Of a DNA stretch of 64,000 nt, positions 32,118 to 40,717 are shown piece after piece (position 1 is the stretch's first letter; each line of letters opens with the position of its first letter). A program made the translations under genes and the position numbers. Below the pieces are notes generated by a model. The model searched no databases, was not told the origin of the DNA, and worked only from the letters and a program-made list of their open reading frames with translations. Origin of the DNA: Actinomycetospora straminea (GTDB taxonomy: Bacteria > Actinomycetota > Actinomycetes > Mycobacteriales > Pseudonocardiaceae); contig NZ_JAQZAN010000003.1 of NCBI RefSeq assembly GCF_028737255.1, forward strand, positions 356,018 through 420,017, in the 5' to 3' direction.

Positions 32118-33163
32118 TAGGCGGCGGCCTTCCAGCCCAGCGCCGGTCCGAGCTTGGTCGCCATGTCGGTGAGGATCTGGACGTAGTCCTCGTGCTCGAA
32201 GGTGAACGGCAGCGCGAACACAACTTCGCGGACCTCGCGGAAAGCGGCGTCGGCGTAGAGCTTCTCGGCGACCTCGTCCGAGGTGCCGAGCACGTCGGGC
32301 GCGGCGAGCAGCCCCGGCCCGGGCGGGCCCGCCGGCGCGGCGGTGCGGGGCGTGCGCTTCGCGACGTAGGCCTCGTACTTGGCGCGCTGCTCCGGGGTGG
32401 CCGAGTCGGTGGGGATGACGACGAGCCCCTGGGACACGCGGGCGGCCTCGCCGTCGGGGTGGTGCGCCCTGAACAGCGCGATCTGGCGCTGCTGGATCGC
32501 GGCGAAGTCCCAGCGGCCGTCGGTCTCGAGGTCGCTCGGCTCCGGCTTGATGATGTTGCTCGTCAGCAGGTTGAGGCCCTGCTCGGCGGCCCAGCGCGTC
32601 GAGCGCCCGCTGCCCGCGCCGTACCAGATGCGGTCGCCGAGGCCGGGCGAGTGCGGCTCGACGCGGGCGGAGAACTCCTCGAACCCCGCGGTGCCGGAGA
32701 ACGTGCTCACCGGCTCGCCGCGCACCATCCGCAGGAAGCGGGCGACCCGCGCGTAGGTGAAGTCCTCGCGGTCGGCGGTGTCGGGGTAGAGCGCGTCCTT
32801 GACGTCGTCCCAGTGGATCGGGGGGCCCACCGAGAAACCGGGCTCGAGGCGGCCGCCCGAGAGGATGTCGACCGTCGCGAGGTCCTCGGCCATGCGCAGC
32901 GGGTTCTCCCAGCCGAGCGGCGTCACCGCCGTGCCCATCGCGATGCGCGACGTGCGCTGCGTCAGCGCCGCCATGATCGCGATGGGGGAGGAGATCCCGG
33001 TCTGGAAGTGCCGGTGGCGCAGGTAGACGCTGTCGAAGCCGAGCTGCTCGCCGAGCTCGGCGACCTGCAGCGTCGACTCCATGCCCGGGCCGGGATCGTC
33101 GCCGTCGAAGGTCCCGAGCGTCAGGAAGCCGAGCTTGTCGAGCGGGACGTCGGGAGTGGGCAC
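32117..33163 (-). CDS. Luciferase-like flavin-dependent oxidoreductase
   Basis: 348 residues from GTG 33163, with GAGAGGA about ten bases upstream. KLGFLTLGTFDGDD at the start, LGEQLGFDSVYLRHRHFQTG, AALTQRTSRIAMGTAVTPL and LSGGRLEPGFSVGPP form the first barrel strands; later GTSDEVAEKLYAD is the terminal family pattern. The HRHFQ segment differs from the usual EHH. Likely FMN-type. Coupled by a one-base overlap to the CoA ligase; divergent from the SDR gene at 33301. Substrate unknown. Confidence 0.87.
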   Translation of the reverse strand: MPTPDVPLDKLGFLTLGTFDGDDPGPGMESTLQVAELGEQLGFDSVYLRHRHFQTGISSPIAIMAALTQRTSRIAMGTAVTPLGWENPLRMAEDLATVDILSGGRLEPGFSVGPPIHWDDVKDALYPDTADREDFTYARVARFLRMVRGEPVSTFSGTAGFEEFSARVEPHSPGLGDRIWYGAGSGRSTRWAAEQGLNLLTSNIIKPEPSDLETDGRWDFAAIQQRQIALFRAHHPDGEAARVSQGLVVIPTDSATPEQRAKYEAYVAKRTPRTAAPAGPPGPGLLAAPDVLGTSDEVAEKLYADAAFREVREVVFALPFTFEHEDYVQILTDMATKLGPALGWKAAA

Positions 33164-33300
33164 GGGATCGATCCTCTCGGTGGTGCCGGTGACCGGGCAA
33201 CGACACCCGGCGCGGGGCCATTCCCGTCGCGGCGCCCGTGATGCCCGCCCGGCATCGCCGGCGGGTCCCGTGTCCGTCGTCCCGCGGGGAGCATCGCCGC

Positions 33301-34140
33301 ATGGAGCTGCGGGACGGCGACGTCGCGATCGTGACGGGCGCGGCGAGCGGGATCGGGCGGGCGCTCGCCACCGCCCTCGGCCGCCGGGGCGTGCGCGTCG
33401 TGCTCACCGACCGGGACGCCGTCGCGCTGGCGGCCGCCCGCGACGCGCTGGGCGCCCCGGCGAGCGCCGTACCGCTCGACGTGACCGACCCGGACGCCGT
33501 CGCGCGGGTCGTCGCCGAGACCGAGGACCGCTACGGGCGGGTGGACCTCGTCGCCGCCAACGCGGGCGTGCCCGGGCACCCGGCCCGGCTGTGGGAGACA
33601 CCGCTGGCCGACTGGCGGTGGGTCGTCGACGTGAACCTGTGGGGCGTGGTGCACCTGCTGCACGCCGCGGTGCCGGGCCTGGTCGCCCGCGACCGCGGCC
33701 ACGTCCTGGTCACCGGGTCGATCGCGTCGTGGTCCGCCGGGGCGGCGATGGCGCCCTACGCCGCGACCAAGCACGCGCTGCTCGGGCTGGCGGAGTCGCT
33801 GCACCGCGACCTCGCCGGGTCGGGCAGCGCGGTCGGGGTGACGGTGCTGTGCCCCGGCGCGGTCGCGACCGCCTTCAACGAGCGGAACCACTGGCCCGAG
33901 CGTCTCGGGCCGCGCCCGCCCGGGCGGAGCGACGCGGTCGCCGCGGCGACGGTCGACATGCTCACCCGCGGCATCATCGAGGGCGTCGACCCGGCCGTCG
34001 CCGCGGAGGCGGCCCTCGCGGCGGTCGCGGAGGGGCGGTTCGTCGCGTCGAGCGACCCGGCGTGGATCGCGCACGCCGCCCGCACCCGCGTCGAGGTCGC
34101 CGAGGGCGCGGCCCCGCCGTGGCGCCGCCACGTCCCCTAG
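33301..34140 (+). CDS. Short-chain dehydrogenase/reductase
   Basis: 279 residues from ATG 33301. VTGAASGIGRAL is the coenzyme glycine motif, LTDRD suggests NAD preference (Asp after the second strand), AANAGVPG is the NNAG-like motif, VTGSIASWSAG supplies the catalytic Ser, and YAATKHA the Tyr-x-x-x-Lys. The extended C-terminus fits classical SDRs of secondary alcohols. Adjacent to the 4-hydroxyacetophenone-type monooxygenase region; oxidation of a 1-arylethanol to the aryl ketone is one possible job. Its stop overlaps the convergent LysR stop by four bases (CTAG). Confidence 0.88.
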   Translation: MELRDGDVAIVTGAASGIGRALATALGRRGVRVVLTDRDAVALAAARDALGAPASAVPLDVTDPDAVARVVAETEDRYGRVDLVAANAGVPGHPARLWETPLADWRWVVDVNLWGVVHLLHAAVPGLVARDRGHVLVTGSIASWSAGAAMAPYAATKHALLGLAESLHRDLAGSGSAVGVTVLCPGAVATAFNERNHWPERLGPRPPGRSDAVAAATVDMLTRGIIEGVDPAVAAEAALAAVAEGRFVASSDPAWIAHAARTRVEVAEGAAPPWRRHVP

Positions 34141-35024
34141 TCCGGCGCCGGCTCCGGGCACAGGGCGAGGAAGTTCGCCACGACGGGGTCGTCCTCGTCG
34201 CGCCACGCCACGCCGACCGTCAGGCGCGCGGACGGCTCCGCGAGCGGGCGGTAGGCGACGTCGGGGTGGGCGACGCGCAGCGCCGACCGCGGCACCAGCG
34301 CCACCCCCAGCCCGCAGGCGACGAGCCCGACCGCGACGTGCGTGCGGTCGACCTCGTGGGCCACCCGCGGGCTGAAGCCGTGCGCGGCGCACAGGGCCAG
34401 GTAGGAGTCGTGCAGCTCGGGCTCGCGGTCGCGGCCGATGAGGACGAGGTCCTGGTCGGCGAGGTCGGCGACGTGCAGCGGTCCGTCGCCGTCCGCGAGC
34501 GCGCTGCCGGCGGGCACGGCCACGGCCAGGCCTTCGCTGCGCACCGGCCGCACCCGCAGGTCCGGCTCCGGCGGCAGCGGGAGGCGCACGAACGCCACCT
34601 GCACGCGGCCACCCAGCACGCCGTGCACCGCCTCGCGGTTGTGCATCTCCTCCAGCACCAGGCGCACGTCCGGGTAGCGCTCGCGGAAGGGGCGCAGCAG
34701 GCCGGGGAGCAGCTCGTAGAGCACCGGCGCGATGAAGCCGAGGCGCAGGGTGCCCGTCACGCCCCGGCCCGCGGCCTGCGCGCGCCCGACCGCGGCGTCG
34801 GCCTGGGCGAGCACGCGGCGGGCGTCGTCGAGCAGCGCCCGCCCCGCCGTCGTCAGGGCCACGCCGTGGCGGTCGCGCTCGAGGAGCACGACGTCGAGCT
34901 CGCGCTCGAGGGCCGCGATCTGCTTGCTCAGCGCCGGCTGGACGACGAACAGGCGCGCGGCCGCGCGCCCGAAGTGGAGCTCCTCGGCGACCACCACGAA
35001 CGACCGCAGGTGACGCAGCTCCAC
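34137..35024 (-). CDS. LysR-family transcriptional regulator
   Basis: 295 residues, family-standard. MELRHLRSFVVVAEELHFGRAAARL and QPALSKQIAALERELDVVLLERD are the N-terminal helix-turn-helix; the rest is the periplasmic-binding-protein-like effector domain (GTLRLGFIAPVLYELLPGLL...). Divergent from the Baeyer-Villiger monooxygenase gene with a 129-bp gap containing a TGACC-CC-GGTCA dyad, so it likely activates that gene, with a ketone or phenolic effector. Confidence 0.9.
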   Translation of the reverse strand: MELRHLRSFVVVAEELHFGRAAARLFVVQPALSKQIAALERELDVVLLERDRHGVALTTAGRALLDDARRVLAQADAAVGRAQAAGRGVTGTLRLGFIAPVLYELLPGLLRPFRERYPDVRLVLEEMHNREAVHGVLGGRVQVAFVRLPLPPEPDLRVRPVRSEGLAVAVPAGSALADGDGPLHVADLADQDLVLIGRDREPELHDSYLALCAAHGFSPRVAHEVDRTHVAVGLVACGLGVALVPRSALRVAHPDVAYRPLAEPSARLTVGVAWRDEDDPVVANFLALCPEPAPD

Positions 35025-35042
35025 GGCGCACCTCCCACGGCG

Positions 35043-35054
35043 TGACCCCGGTCA
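35043..35054. promoter_or_regulatory. Dyad in LysR/monooxygenase intergenic region
   Basis: TGACCCCGGTCA, 5-bp arms around CC, 19 bp from the LysR start. Typical position for a LysR autoregulatory site; a flanking CACGGCGTG/CGGCGTGG repetition is seen as well. Confidence 0.35.
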
Positions 35055-35153
35055 TGCCGGCGTGGAATCACCGGCTCCTGGTTCGCCATTTCCCCACGCC
35101 GGTGGCCCCGCCGCATCGTGGACCGGCCCCCACCGGCGAACGAGAGGCGGCCC

Positions 35154-37145
35154 ATGGCGACCCCGACGGTCCCGACCGCACCGAGCGGCGTCCCCGACGA
35201 GCTGGCGGCGCTGCTCGCCGACGACGACGCCCTCGCCGCGGCCGTGGACGCCGCCGAGATGCCCGCGCTGCTGCCCGCGCTGGCCCACCTGACCGGCGAG
35301 CTCGACCTCGTCGACGACGCCCTGCGGCCCCCGCTGCGCCTCCTGCCCGACCGGGTCGAGCCCCAGGGCGGTATGGCGCCCGAGGTCGTCGCCGCGGCCC
35401 GGGAGCGCGCGCTGGCCGCGCTGCGCCGGTTCCGCGACAGCGGGATGGTGGCCGCGCCCGAGCCCGCCACCGCGACCCTGCGGCGGCTGATGCGCTTCGT
35501 CGCGGGCGACGTCGGCGACGAGTACCTGCCGCTGATGGCCCACGAGCTCGGCCTGCCCGACGACGTCGGCGCGCCGGGCTGGACGGTGGACGAGGTCGCG
35601 CCGGGGCGCACCCTCGACGTCGTCGTCGTCGGCGCGGGCATGTCCGGGCTCGTCACCGCCCACCGTCTCACCCAGGCCGGTGTCGGCGTCACCGTGCTCG
35701 AGCGCAACGACGACGTCGGCGGCGTGTGGCTCGAGAACGGCTACCCGGGCGCGCGCCTCGACACGGCCAACTTCGCCTACAGCTACTCGTTCGCCCAGCG
35801 ACCCGACTGGCCCCACCAGTTCTCGGCCCGCGACGACATCCACGACTACTTCCGGTCGGTCGCCGACGCGTTCGACCTGCGCCGCCTCGTGCGGTTCGGT
35901 CACGAGGTCGTCGCGGCGGAGTACGACGACGCGACGGCGCGCTGGACCGTGACCGCCCGCGACCGGGACGGGACGGAGGTCGTCCTCGACGCCGACGCGG
36001 TCATCAGCGCGACCGGCCAGCTCAACCGGCCGAAGCTGCCCGACGTCCCGGGCCGCGACAGCTTCGCCGGCCCCGCGTTCCACACCGCCCGCTGGCGCCA
36101 CGACGTCGACCTCACCGGCCGCCGGGTCGCGGTGATCGGCACAGGCGCGAGCGCGTACCAGGTGGTGCCCTCGATCGTCGACCGCGTCGCCTCGCTGACG
36201 GTCTTCCAGCGCACGCCGCCGTGGATGGCCCCCACACCGACCTACCACGCACCGATCCCCGAGCCCGCCCGCGCGCTGGCCCGCGCCCTGCCGCACTACC
36301 CGCGGTGGCTGCGGTTCCTGCAGTTCTGGACCTCGGTGGACGGGCGCCGGCCGTTCATGGAGGTGGACCCGGACTGGGACCACCCGGTCTCGGTCTCGGC
36401 GCGCAACGAGGCGCTGCGCCGGGCGCTGGTGGCCAACCTCGAGGCCCGCTTCGGCGACCGGCCCGACCTGCTCGCCAAGGTCGTCCCCGACTACCCGCCC
36501 GGCGCCAAGCGCATGATGCGCGACAACGGCGTGTGGGCCGCGGCGCTGCACCGCGAGCACGTCGCGCTGGTCACCGACGCGATCACCGAGGTCACCCCGA
36601 CCGGCGTCCGGACCGCCGACGGCGCCGAGCACCAGGTTGACGTCGTCGTCTACGCGACCGGGTTCCACGCGGAGGAGTTCCTCGCGCCGATCACCGTCCG
36701 CGGCCGCGAGGGGCGGGACCTGCACGCCCAGTGGGGCGGCGACGCCCGGGCCCACCTCGGGGTGCACGTGCCGGGCTTCCCCAACCTCTTCTGCGTCTAC
36801 GGGCCCAACACCGGCCTGGTGATCAACGGCAGCATCCTGCTGTTCTCCGAGATCGCGGTGCACCACGTCCTCGGCCTGCTGCGCGAGCTCCTCGAGCGCG
36901 ACGCCGCCGCCGTCGAGGTCCGGCCCGAGGCCCACGACGCGTACAACGCCCGCGTCGACGCCGGCAGCGCCCGCATGGCCTGGGGCGTCGCGACGGTCAA
37001 CAGCTGGTACCGCAACGCCGCCGGCCGCGTGTCCCAGGTGTGGCCGTTCCCGCTCCTCGACTACTGGCGGATGGTCCGCGAGCCCGACCTCGCCGAGTAC
37101 GCCTTCCACCCGCGCCGTTCTGCTGAGCAGAACGCGCGGGCCTGA
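35154..37145 (+). CDS. Baeyer-Villiger flavin monooxygenase, 4-hydroxyacetophenone monooxygenase type
   Basis: 663 residues from ATG 35154 (GAGAGG upstream), with a ~150-residue N-terminal extension before the first Rossmann loop VVVGAGMSG (near residue 160), as in HAPMO (640 residues). The Baeyer-Villiger fingerprint FxGxxxHxxxW is intact as FAGPAFHTARW at residue ~304; VAVIGTGASAYQ is the NADPH Rossmann loop. It inserts oxygen into a ketone; the HAPMO reaction makes 4-hydroxyphenyl acetate, which an esterase turns into hydroquinone. A hydroquinone-type dioxygenase and an esterase lie at 14.8-16.7 kb. The last codons overlap a 17-bp palindrome (37117) thought to serve the next gene. Confidence 0.87.
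   Translation: MATPTVPTAPSGVPDELAALLADDDALAAAVDAAEMPALLPALAHLTGELDLVDDALRPPLRLLPDRVEPQGGMAPEVVAAARERALAALRRFRDSGMVAAPEPATATLRRLMRFVAGDVGDEYLPLMAHELGLPDDVGAPGWTVDEVAPGRTLDVVVVGAGMSGLVTAHRLTQAGVGVTVLERNDDVGGVWLENGYPGARLDTANFAYSYSFAQRPDWPHQFSARDDIHDYFRSVADAFDLRRLVRFGHEVVAAEYDDATARWTVTARDRDGTEVVLDADAVISATGQLNRPKLPDVPGRDSFAGPAFHTARWRHDVDLTGRRVAVIGTGASAYQVVPSIVDRVASLTVFQRTPPWMAPTPTYHAPIPEPARALARALPHYPRWLRFLQFWTSVDGRRPFMEVDPDWDHPVSVSARNEALRRALVANLEARFGDRPDLLAKVVPDYPPGAKRMMRDNGVWAAALHREHVALVTDAITEVTPTGVRTADGAEHQVDVVVYATGFHAEEFLAPITVRGREGRDLHAQWGGDARAHLGVHVPGFPNLFCVYGPNTGLVINGSILLFSEIAVHHVLGLLRELLERDAAAVEVRPEAHDAYNARVDAGSARMAWGVATVNSWYRNAAGRVSQVWPFPLLDYWRMVREPDLAEYAFHPRRSAEQNARA
37117..37133. promoter_or_regulatory. 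Candidate IclR operator before the MFS gene
   Basis: GTTCTGCTGAGCAGAAC: perfect 8-bp arms with one central base, 89 bp before the MFS start, inside the end of the monooxygenase gene. It matches the element at 39355 in 14 of 17 bases. Confidence 0.6.
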
Positions 37146-37221
37146 CGCGTCGCACCCTGCGCGCCCGCTCCTACCGTCCCCTCCACCTCGCCGACAGCCC
37201 GCCCACCACCAGGGAGTCCCC

Positions 37222-38589
37222 GTGGCCACAGTCCCGCCCCGCAGCGACGCGGGCGGCCCCACGCCCGCCCCCACGCCCGCCCATGCCCGGCGCGTCGCCC
37301 GCGCGACCTTCGTCGGGACCGCGATCGAGTGGTACGACTTCAACATCTACGGCGCGGCCGCCGCGCTGATCTTCGCCCCGCAGTTCTTCCCGAACTTCTC
37401 GCCCGCGGCGGGCCTCCTCGCCGCCTTCGGCACGTTCGCGGTGGGCTTCATCGCGCGGCCCGTCGGGGGCATCGTCTTCGGGCACTTCGGGGACCGCTTC
37501 GGGCGCAAGCACACGCTGGTGGCGTCGCTGCTGCTCATGGGGATCGGCACCTTCCTCATCGCGCTGCTGCCGACCTACTCCGCGATCGGGATCGCCGCGC
37601 CGATCCTGCTGGTGACCCTGCGGTTCGTGCAGGGGCTCGGTGTCGGCGGCGAGTGGGGCGGCGCGGTGCTCATGGCCATGGAGCACGCGCCGAAGCAGAA
37701 GAAGGGCTGGTTCTCCTCCTTCCCGCAGATGGGCCTGCCGGCGGGCAACCTCGCCGCCCTCGCGGTGTTCCTCATCGTCAGCACGAGCATGGAGCGCAGC
37801 GCCTTCCTCGCCTGGGGCTGGCGCATCCCGTTCCTGCTCAGCGCCGCGCTCGTCCTGGTCGCCCTCGTGATCCGGCTGCGCCTGTCCGAGTCCCCGGAGT
37901 TCGCCGGGCGGCGGACGGCACGGTCGACGAAGCTGCCCGTGCTCGAGACGCTGCGCACCCACCCGGGCGCGGTGCTGCTGGGGATGGGCATCACCCTCGC
38001 CCCGTCGTCGTTCGGCTACCTGAACTCGGTGTACCTGCTGTCCTACGGCACCACCACGGTCGGCATCGCGCAGCAGACGATGCTGCTCTCCATCATGGGC
38101 GGCTGCGTGCTCTACCTCGCCGTCACGATCCTCACCGGCTTCGTCAGCGACCGGGTCGGGCCGGCCCGGATCTTCGTCGGGGCCTCGGCGCTCGGCGTCG
38201 CGATCCCCTTCGCGGTGTTCGCGCTGATCGACACCGGCGCGACGCCCGCGGTGGTGGCGGGCCTCTGCCTGCTGGGGCTGGTGCTCGGCATGCTCGCCGC
38301 GGTGCAGGCCGTGATCGTCTCCGGGGCCTTCCCCACCGCGATCCGCTACACCGGGGCCTCCATGGCCTACCAGTTCGGCGCGGTCTTCGGCGGCGGGCTG
38401 CTCCCGCTGGTCGCGGCCGCGATCCTGGGCGCCACCGGCAGCTCGATGGCCGTCGCCGCCTACATCGGCGTGCTGTCGGCGATCTCGGGCATCGCGGTGT
38501 GGCGTCTCGCGGCCGGCACGCGCCACGACCTCGACGACGCGGGCGCCGCCGAGCCGGCCCCGGTCGCGGGCGGCGCGGTCCGGTCCTGA
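37222..38589 (+). CDS. MFS transporter, metabolite:H+ symporter family
   Basis: 455 residues from GTG 37222 (AGGGAG upstream). FVGTAIEWYDFNIYGAAAAL near residue 33, GHFGDRFGRKHTL, FVQGLGVGGEWGGAVLMAME and GAFPTAIRYTGASMAYQFG mark the MHS family; about twelve membrane segments and a polar tail. It converges on an IclR gene whose likely operators flank both genes, with the gentisate-type operon on the far side, so it probably imports 3-hydroxybenzoate, gentisate or a related acid. Confidence 0.88.
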   Translation: MATVPPRSDAGGPTPAPTPAHARRVARATFVGTAIEWYDFNIYGAAAALIFAPQFFPNFSPAAGLLAAFGTFAVGFIARPVGGIVFGHFGDRFGRKHTLVASLLLMGIGTFLIALLPTYSAIGIAAPILLVTLRFVQGLGVGGEWGGAVLMAMEHAPKQKKGWFSSFPQMGLPAGNLAALAVFLIVSTSMERSAFLAWGWRIPFLLSAALVLVALVIRLRLSESPEFAGRRTARSTKLPVLETLRTHPGAVLLGMGITLAPSSFGYLNSVYLLSYGTTTVGIAQQTMLLSIMGGCVLYLAVTILTGFVSDRVGPARIFVGASALGVAIPFAVFALIDTGATPAVVAGLCLLGLVLGMLAAVQAVIVSGAFPTAIRYTGASMAYQFGAVFGGGLLPLVAAAILGATGSSMAVAAYIGVLSAISGIAVWRLAAGTRHDLDDAGAAEPAPVAGGAVRS

Positions 38590-38595
38590 CCCGGC

Positions 38596-39375
38596 TCAGG
38601 TGAGCTCGGCGCCGATGGCCCGGGCGGTGGCGTGGAGCTCGTCGAGCGCCACCGCCAGGCCGTCGTCGTCGAGCCGCTGGGTGGGGGCCGACACCGCGAC
38701 CGCGCCCACCGCCCGGGGCCCGGCCCGGACCACGACGGCCACCGCGGACAGGCCCGGCTCGCTCTCCTCGCGGTTGAGCGCGTACCCCTGCTCGCGGATG
38801 CGCCGCAGCTCCTCGTGCAGCTCGGCGACGTCGACGATCGTCGCCGGGGTGATGCGGCGCAGGGACGCGCCGAACAGCGCGTCGACCTCGCGGGACGGGA
38901 GCTCGGCGAGCAGGGCCTTCCCGCCGGAGACGATGTGCGCGGGGAGCACGGCGCCGGTGCGCACGCGCGTCCCGAGGGGCCGCTCGCCGGCGACGCCGTC
39001 GAGGAACCGGCACGACGCCCCCTCGAGCACCATGACGTTGACGGTCTCGCGCAGCCGCGCGGACAGGGCACGGACGTGCTCGCCCGCCGCGGCCCGCAGG
39101 TCGACCTCGCCGATCGCGCCCATCCCGAGCAGCTCCGGTCCGCCGCGGTAGCTCCGGTCCTGCGGGTCCCGGACGACGAAGCCGCGGTGGGCCAGCGTGG
39201 CGAGCAGCCGGTGCGCGGTGGACCGGGCCACGCCGAGCTCCTCGGCGACGTCGACCACGCGCACCCGCCGCCGCTCCCGGAGCATCACGAGGATCTGCAG
39301 CGCCTTGTCCACCGACTCGATGGCGTACGTCGGGAGGGCCTCGCCGCCCTCGGCGTTCTGCTCCACAGAACACAT
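38596..39375 (-). CDS. IclR-family regulator of the gentisate-type unit
   Basis: 259 residues from ATG 39375 (ATG 39408 and GTG 39366 are alternatives). Winged helix ALQILVMLRERRRVRVVDVA, EELGVARSTAHRLLATL; effector domain with ETVNVMVLEGASCRFLDGV, AHIVSGGKALLAELPSRE and ESEPGLSAVAVVVR. Divergent from the FAD hydroxylase of the gentisate-type operon. A 17-bp palindrome on its first codons recurs before the MFS transporter at 37222, so it probably controls itself, the operon and the transporter. Confidence 0.88.
   Translation of the reverse strand: MCSVEQNAEGGEALPTYAIESVDKALQILVMLRERRRVRVVDVAEELGVARSTAHRLLATLAHRGFVVRDPQDRSYRGGPELLGMGAIGEVDLRAAAGEHVRALSARLRETVNVMVLEGASCRFLDGVAGERPLGTRVRTGAVLPAHIVSGGKALLAELPSREVDALFGASLRRITPATIVDVAELHEELRRIREQGYALNREESEPGLSAVAVVVRAGPRAVGAVAVSAPTQRLDDDGLAVALDELHATARAIGAELT
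39355..39371. promoter_or_regulatory. Candidate IclR operator at its own start
   Basis: GTTCTGCTCCACAGAAC: GTTCTG/CAGAAC arms around CTCCA, over the first codons of the IclR gene and ~90 bp before the hydroxylase gene. Matches 37117 in 14 of 17 bases. Confidence 0.6.
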
Positions 39376-39458
39376 CCCAGCATCCGTCCCGACAGGCGGA
39401 CACCGCACCTAGCGTCCCGGAGCGTCCGGGCCGGGCCGAGAGAGAGGACCACCACCTG

Positions 39459-40694
39459 ATGTCGCTCGCCGCGTCCGCCGACCGTCCGGTCACCGTCGTG
39501 GGGGCGGGCCCCGTCGGGCTCGTCACCGCCTGGTCGCTCGCCGACGCCGGCGTGCCCGTGCGCGTCCTGGAGGCCGATCCCGTCAACCGCACGGACTGGC
39601 GGGCCTCGACCTTCCACGCGGCGACGATGGAGCTGCTCGCCGGCATCGACGGCGGCGTGGTCACCGACGAGATGCTCGACCGCGGCCTGCGGGTCCCGCG
39701 CTACCAGTACCGCGACCGTGCCACCGGGCTGGTCGCGGAGTTCGACCTCGGGCTGCTGGCCGACGAGACGCGCTTCCCGTTCCGCCTGCAGCTCAACCAG
39801 CAGCGCCTCGTGGAGATCCTGCTGCACCGGCTCGGCGAGCTGGGGGTGGAGTTGCGCTTCGCGTCGCGGGTGAGCGGGCTCGTGCAGGACGACACCGGCG
39901 CGGTCCTCAGCACCGACGACGGCGCCACCCATCCCGCCGCGCTCGTGGTGGGCACCGACGGGGCCGGCTCCGCGGTGCGCAAGCTGCTCGGCCGGAGCTT
40001 CGAGGGCATGACCTACCCGCAGCGCTTCCTCATCATCTCGGTCACCGAGGACCTGCGCGCCGAGGCGATCGCGGACCTCGCCGAGGTGAGCTACATCGCC
40101 GACCCCGACGAGTTCGTCTTCGTGCTGCGCACCCCTGAGTCGTGGCGGGTGCTGTTCCCGATCCCGCCGGAGGAGGACGCGGCGGCCGCGCTCGACCCGG
40201 CCGCCATGCAGCGGCGCCTGCGCGGCTTCGCGGACATCGGCCGCGACTACGGCATCGTCGACCGGCAGATCTACGCCGTGCACCAGCGGGTCGCCGACCG
40301 CTTCCACGACGGGCGGGTCGTCCTCGCCGGGGACGCGGCGCACATCAACTCGCCGATGGGCGGCATGGGCCTCAACGCGGGGATCCACGACGCCGTCGAC
40401 CTCGGCCGGCGCCTGGTGCGCGCGTCCACCCCCGGCGGGGACCTCGCGGGCGAGCTCGCCGCGTACGACACCGTGCGCCGCGGGGTGGCCCGGGACTACG
40501 TGCGCGCCGACACCCACCGCAACACGCAGATGATGGCCGAGCGCGACCCGGCGGTGCGCGCCGAGAACCAGGCCGCGCTGCGGGCGACCGCCGCCGACCC
40601 CGACACCGCCCGCGCGTGGCTGCGCCGGGCGTCGCTGCTCACCGCCGTGGCCGAGCAGGGCATCGGGCGCCCGCTCGACGCCGCGGCGTCCTGA
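39459..40694 (+). CDS. FAD-dependent aromatic hydroxylase (probable 3-hydroxybenzoate 6-hydroxylase-type)
   Basis: 411 residues. VTVVGAGPVGLVTAWSL at the N-terminus, LVVGTDGAGSAVRKLLG (DG motif) and GRVVLAGDAAHINSPMGGMGLNAGIHD (GD motif plus C-terminal FAD loop) define the class A flavin hydroxylases. ATG 39459 follows a GAGAGAGAGG purine run. It opens a three-gene operon with a gentisate dioxygenase-like cupin and a fumarylpyruvate hydrolase-like protein, so it most likely makes gentisate from 3-hydroxybenzoate or salicylate. Substrate is contextual inference. Confidence 0.87.
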   Translation: MSLAASADRPVTVVGAGPVGLVTAWSLADAGVPVRVLEADPVNRTDWRASTFHAATMELLAGIDGGVVTDEMLDRGLRVPRYQYRDRATGLVAEFDLGLLADETRFPFRLQLNQQRLVEILLHRLGELGVELRFASRVSGLVQDDTGAVLSTDDGATHPAALVVGTDGAGSAVRKLLGRSFEGMTYPQRFLIISVTEDLRAEAIADLAEVSYIADPDEFVFVLRTPESWRVLFPIPPEEDAAAALDPAAMQRRLRGFADIGRDYGIVDRQIYAVHQRVADRFHDGRVVLAGDAAHINSPMGGMGLNAGIHDAVDLGRRLVRASTPGGDLAGELAAYDTVRRGVARDYVRADTHRNTQMMAERDPAVRAENQAALRATAADPDTARAWLRRASLLTAVAEQGIGRPLDAAAS

Positions 40695-40717
40695 CCGACC
40701 CCTCCCGGGAGACCCCG

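Noticed and set aside
30393..33407. A 1004-codon frame joining the acyl-CoA ligase with sequence upstream
   Set aside because: The first 430 codons run through the luciferase-like gene in another frame and have shadow composition (Arg/Pro/Ala-rich). The ligase start at 32117 overlaps the true upstream stop.
37117..37133. Palindrome as the terminator of the monooxygenase gene
   Set aside because: It lies before the stop codon, its loop is a single base, and a near copy lies at the IclR start, which suits an operator better.
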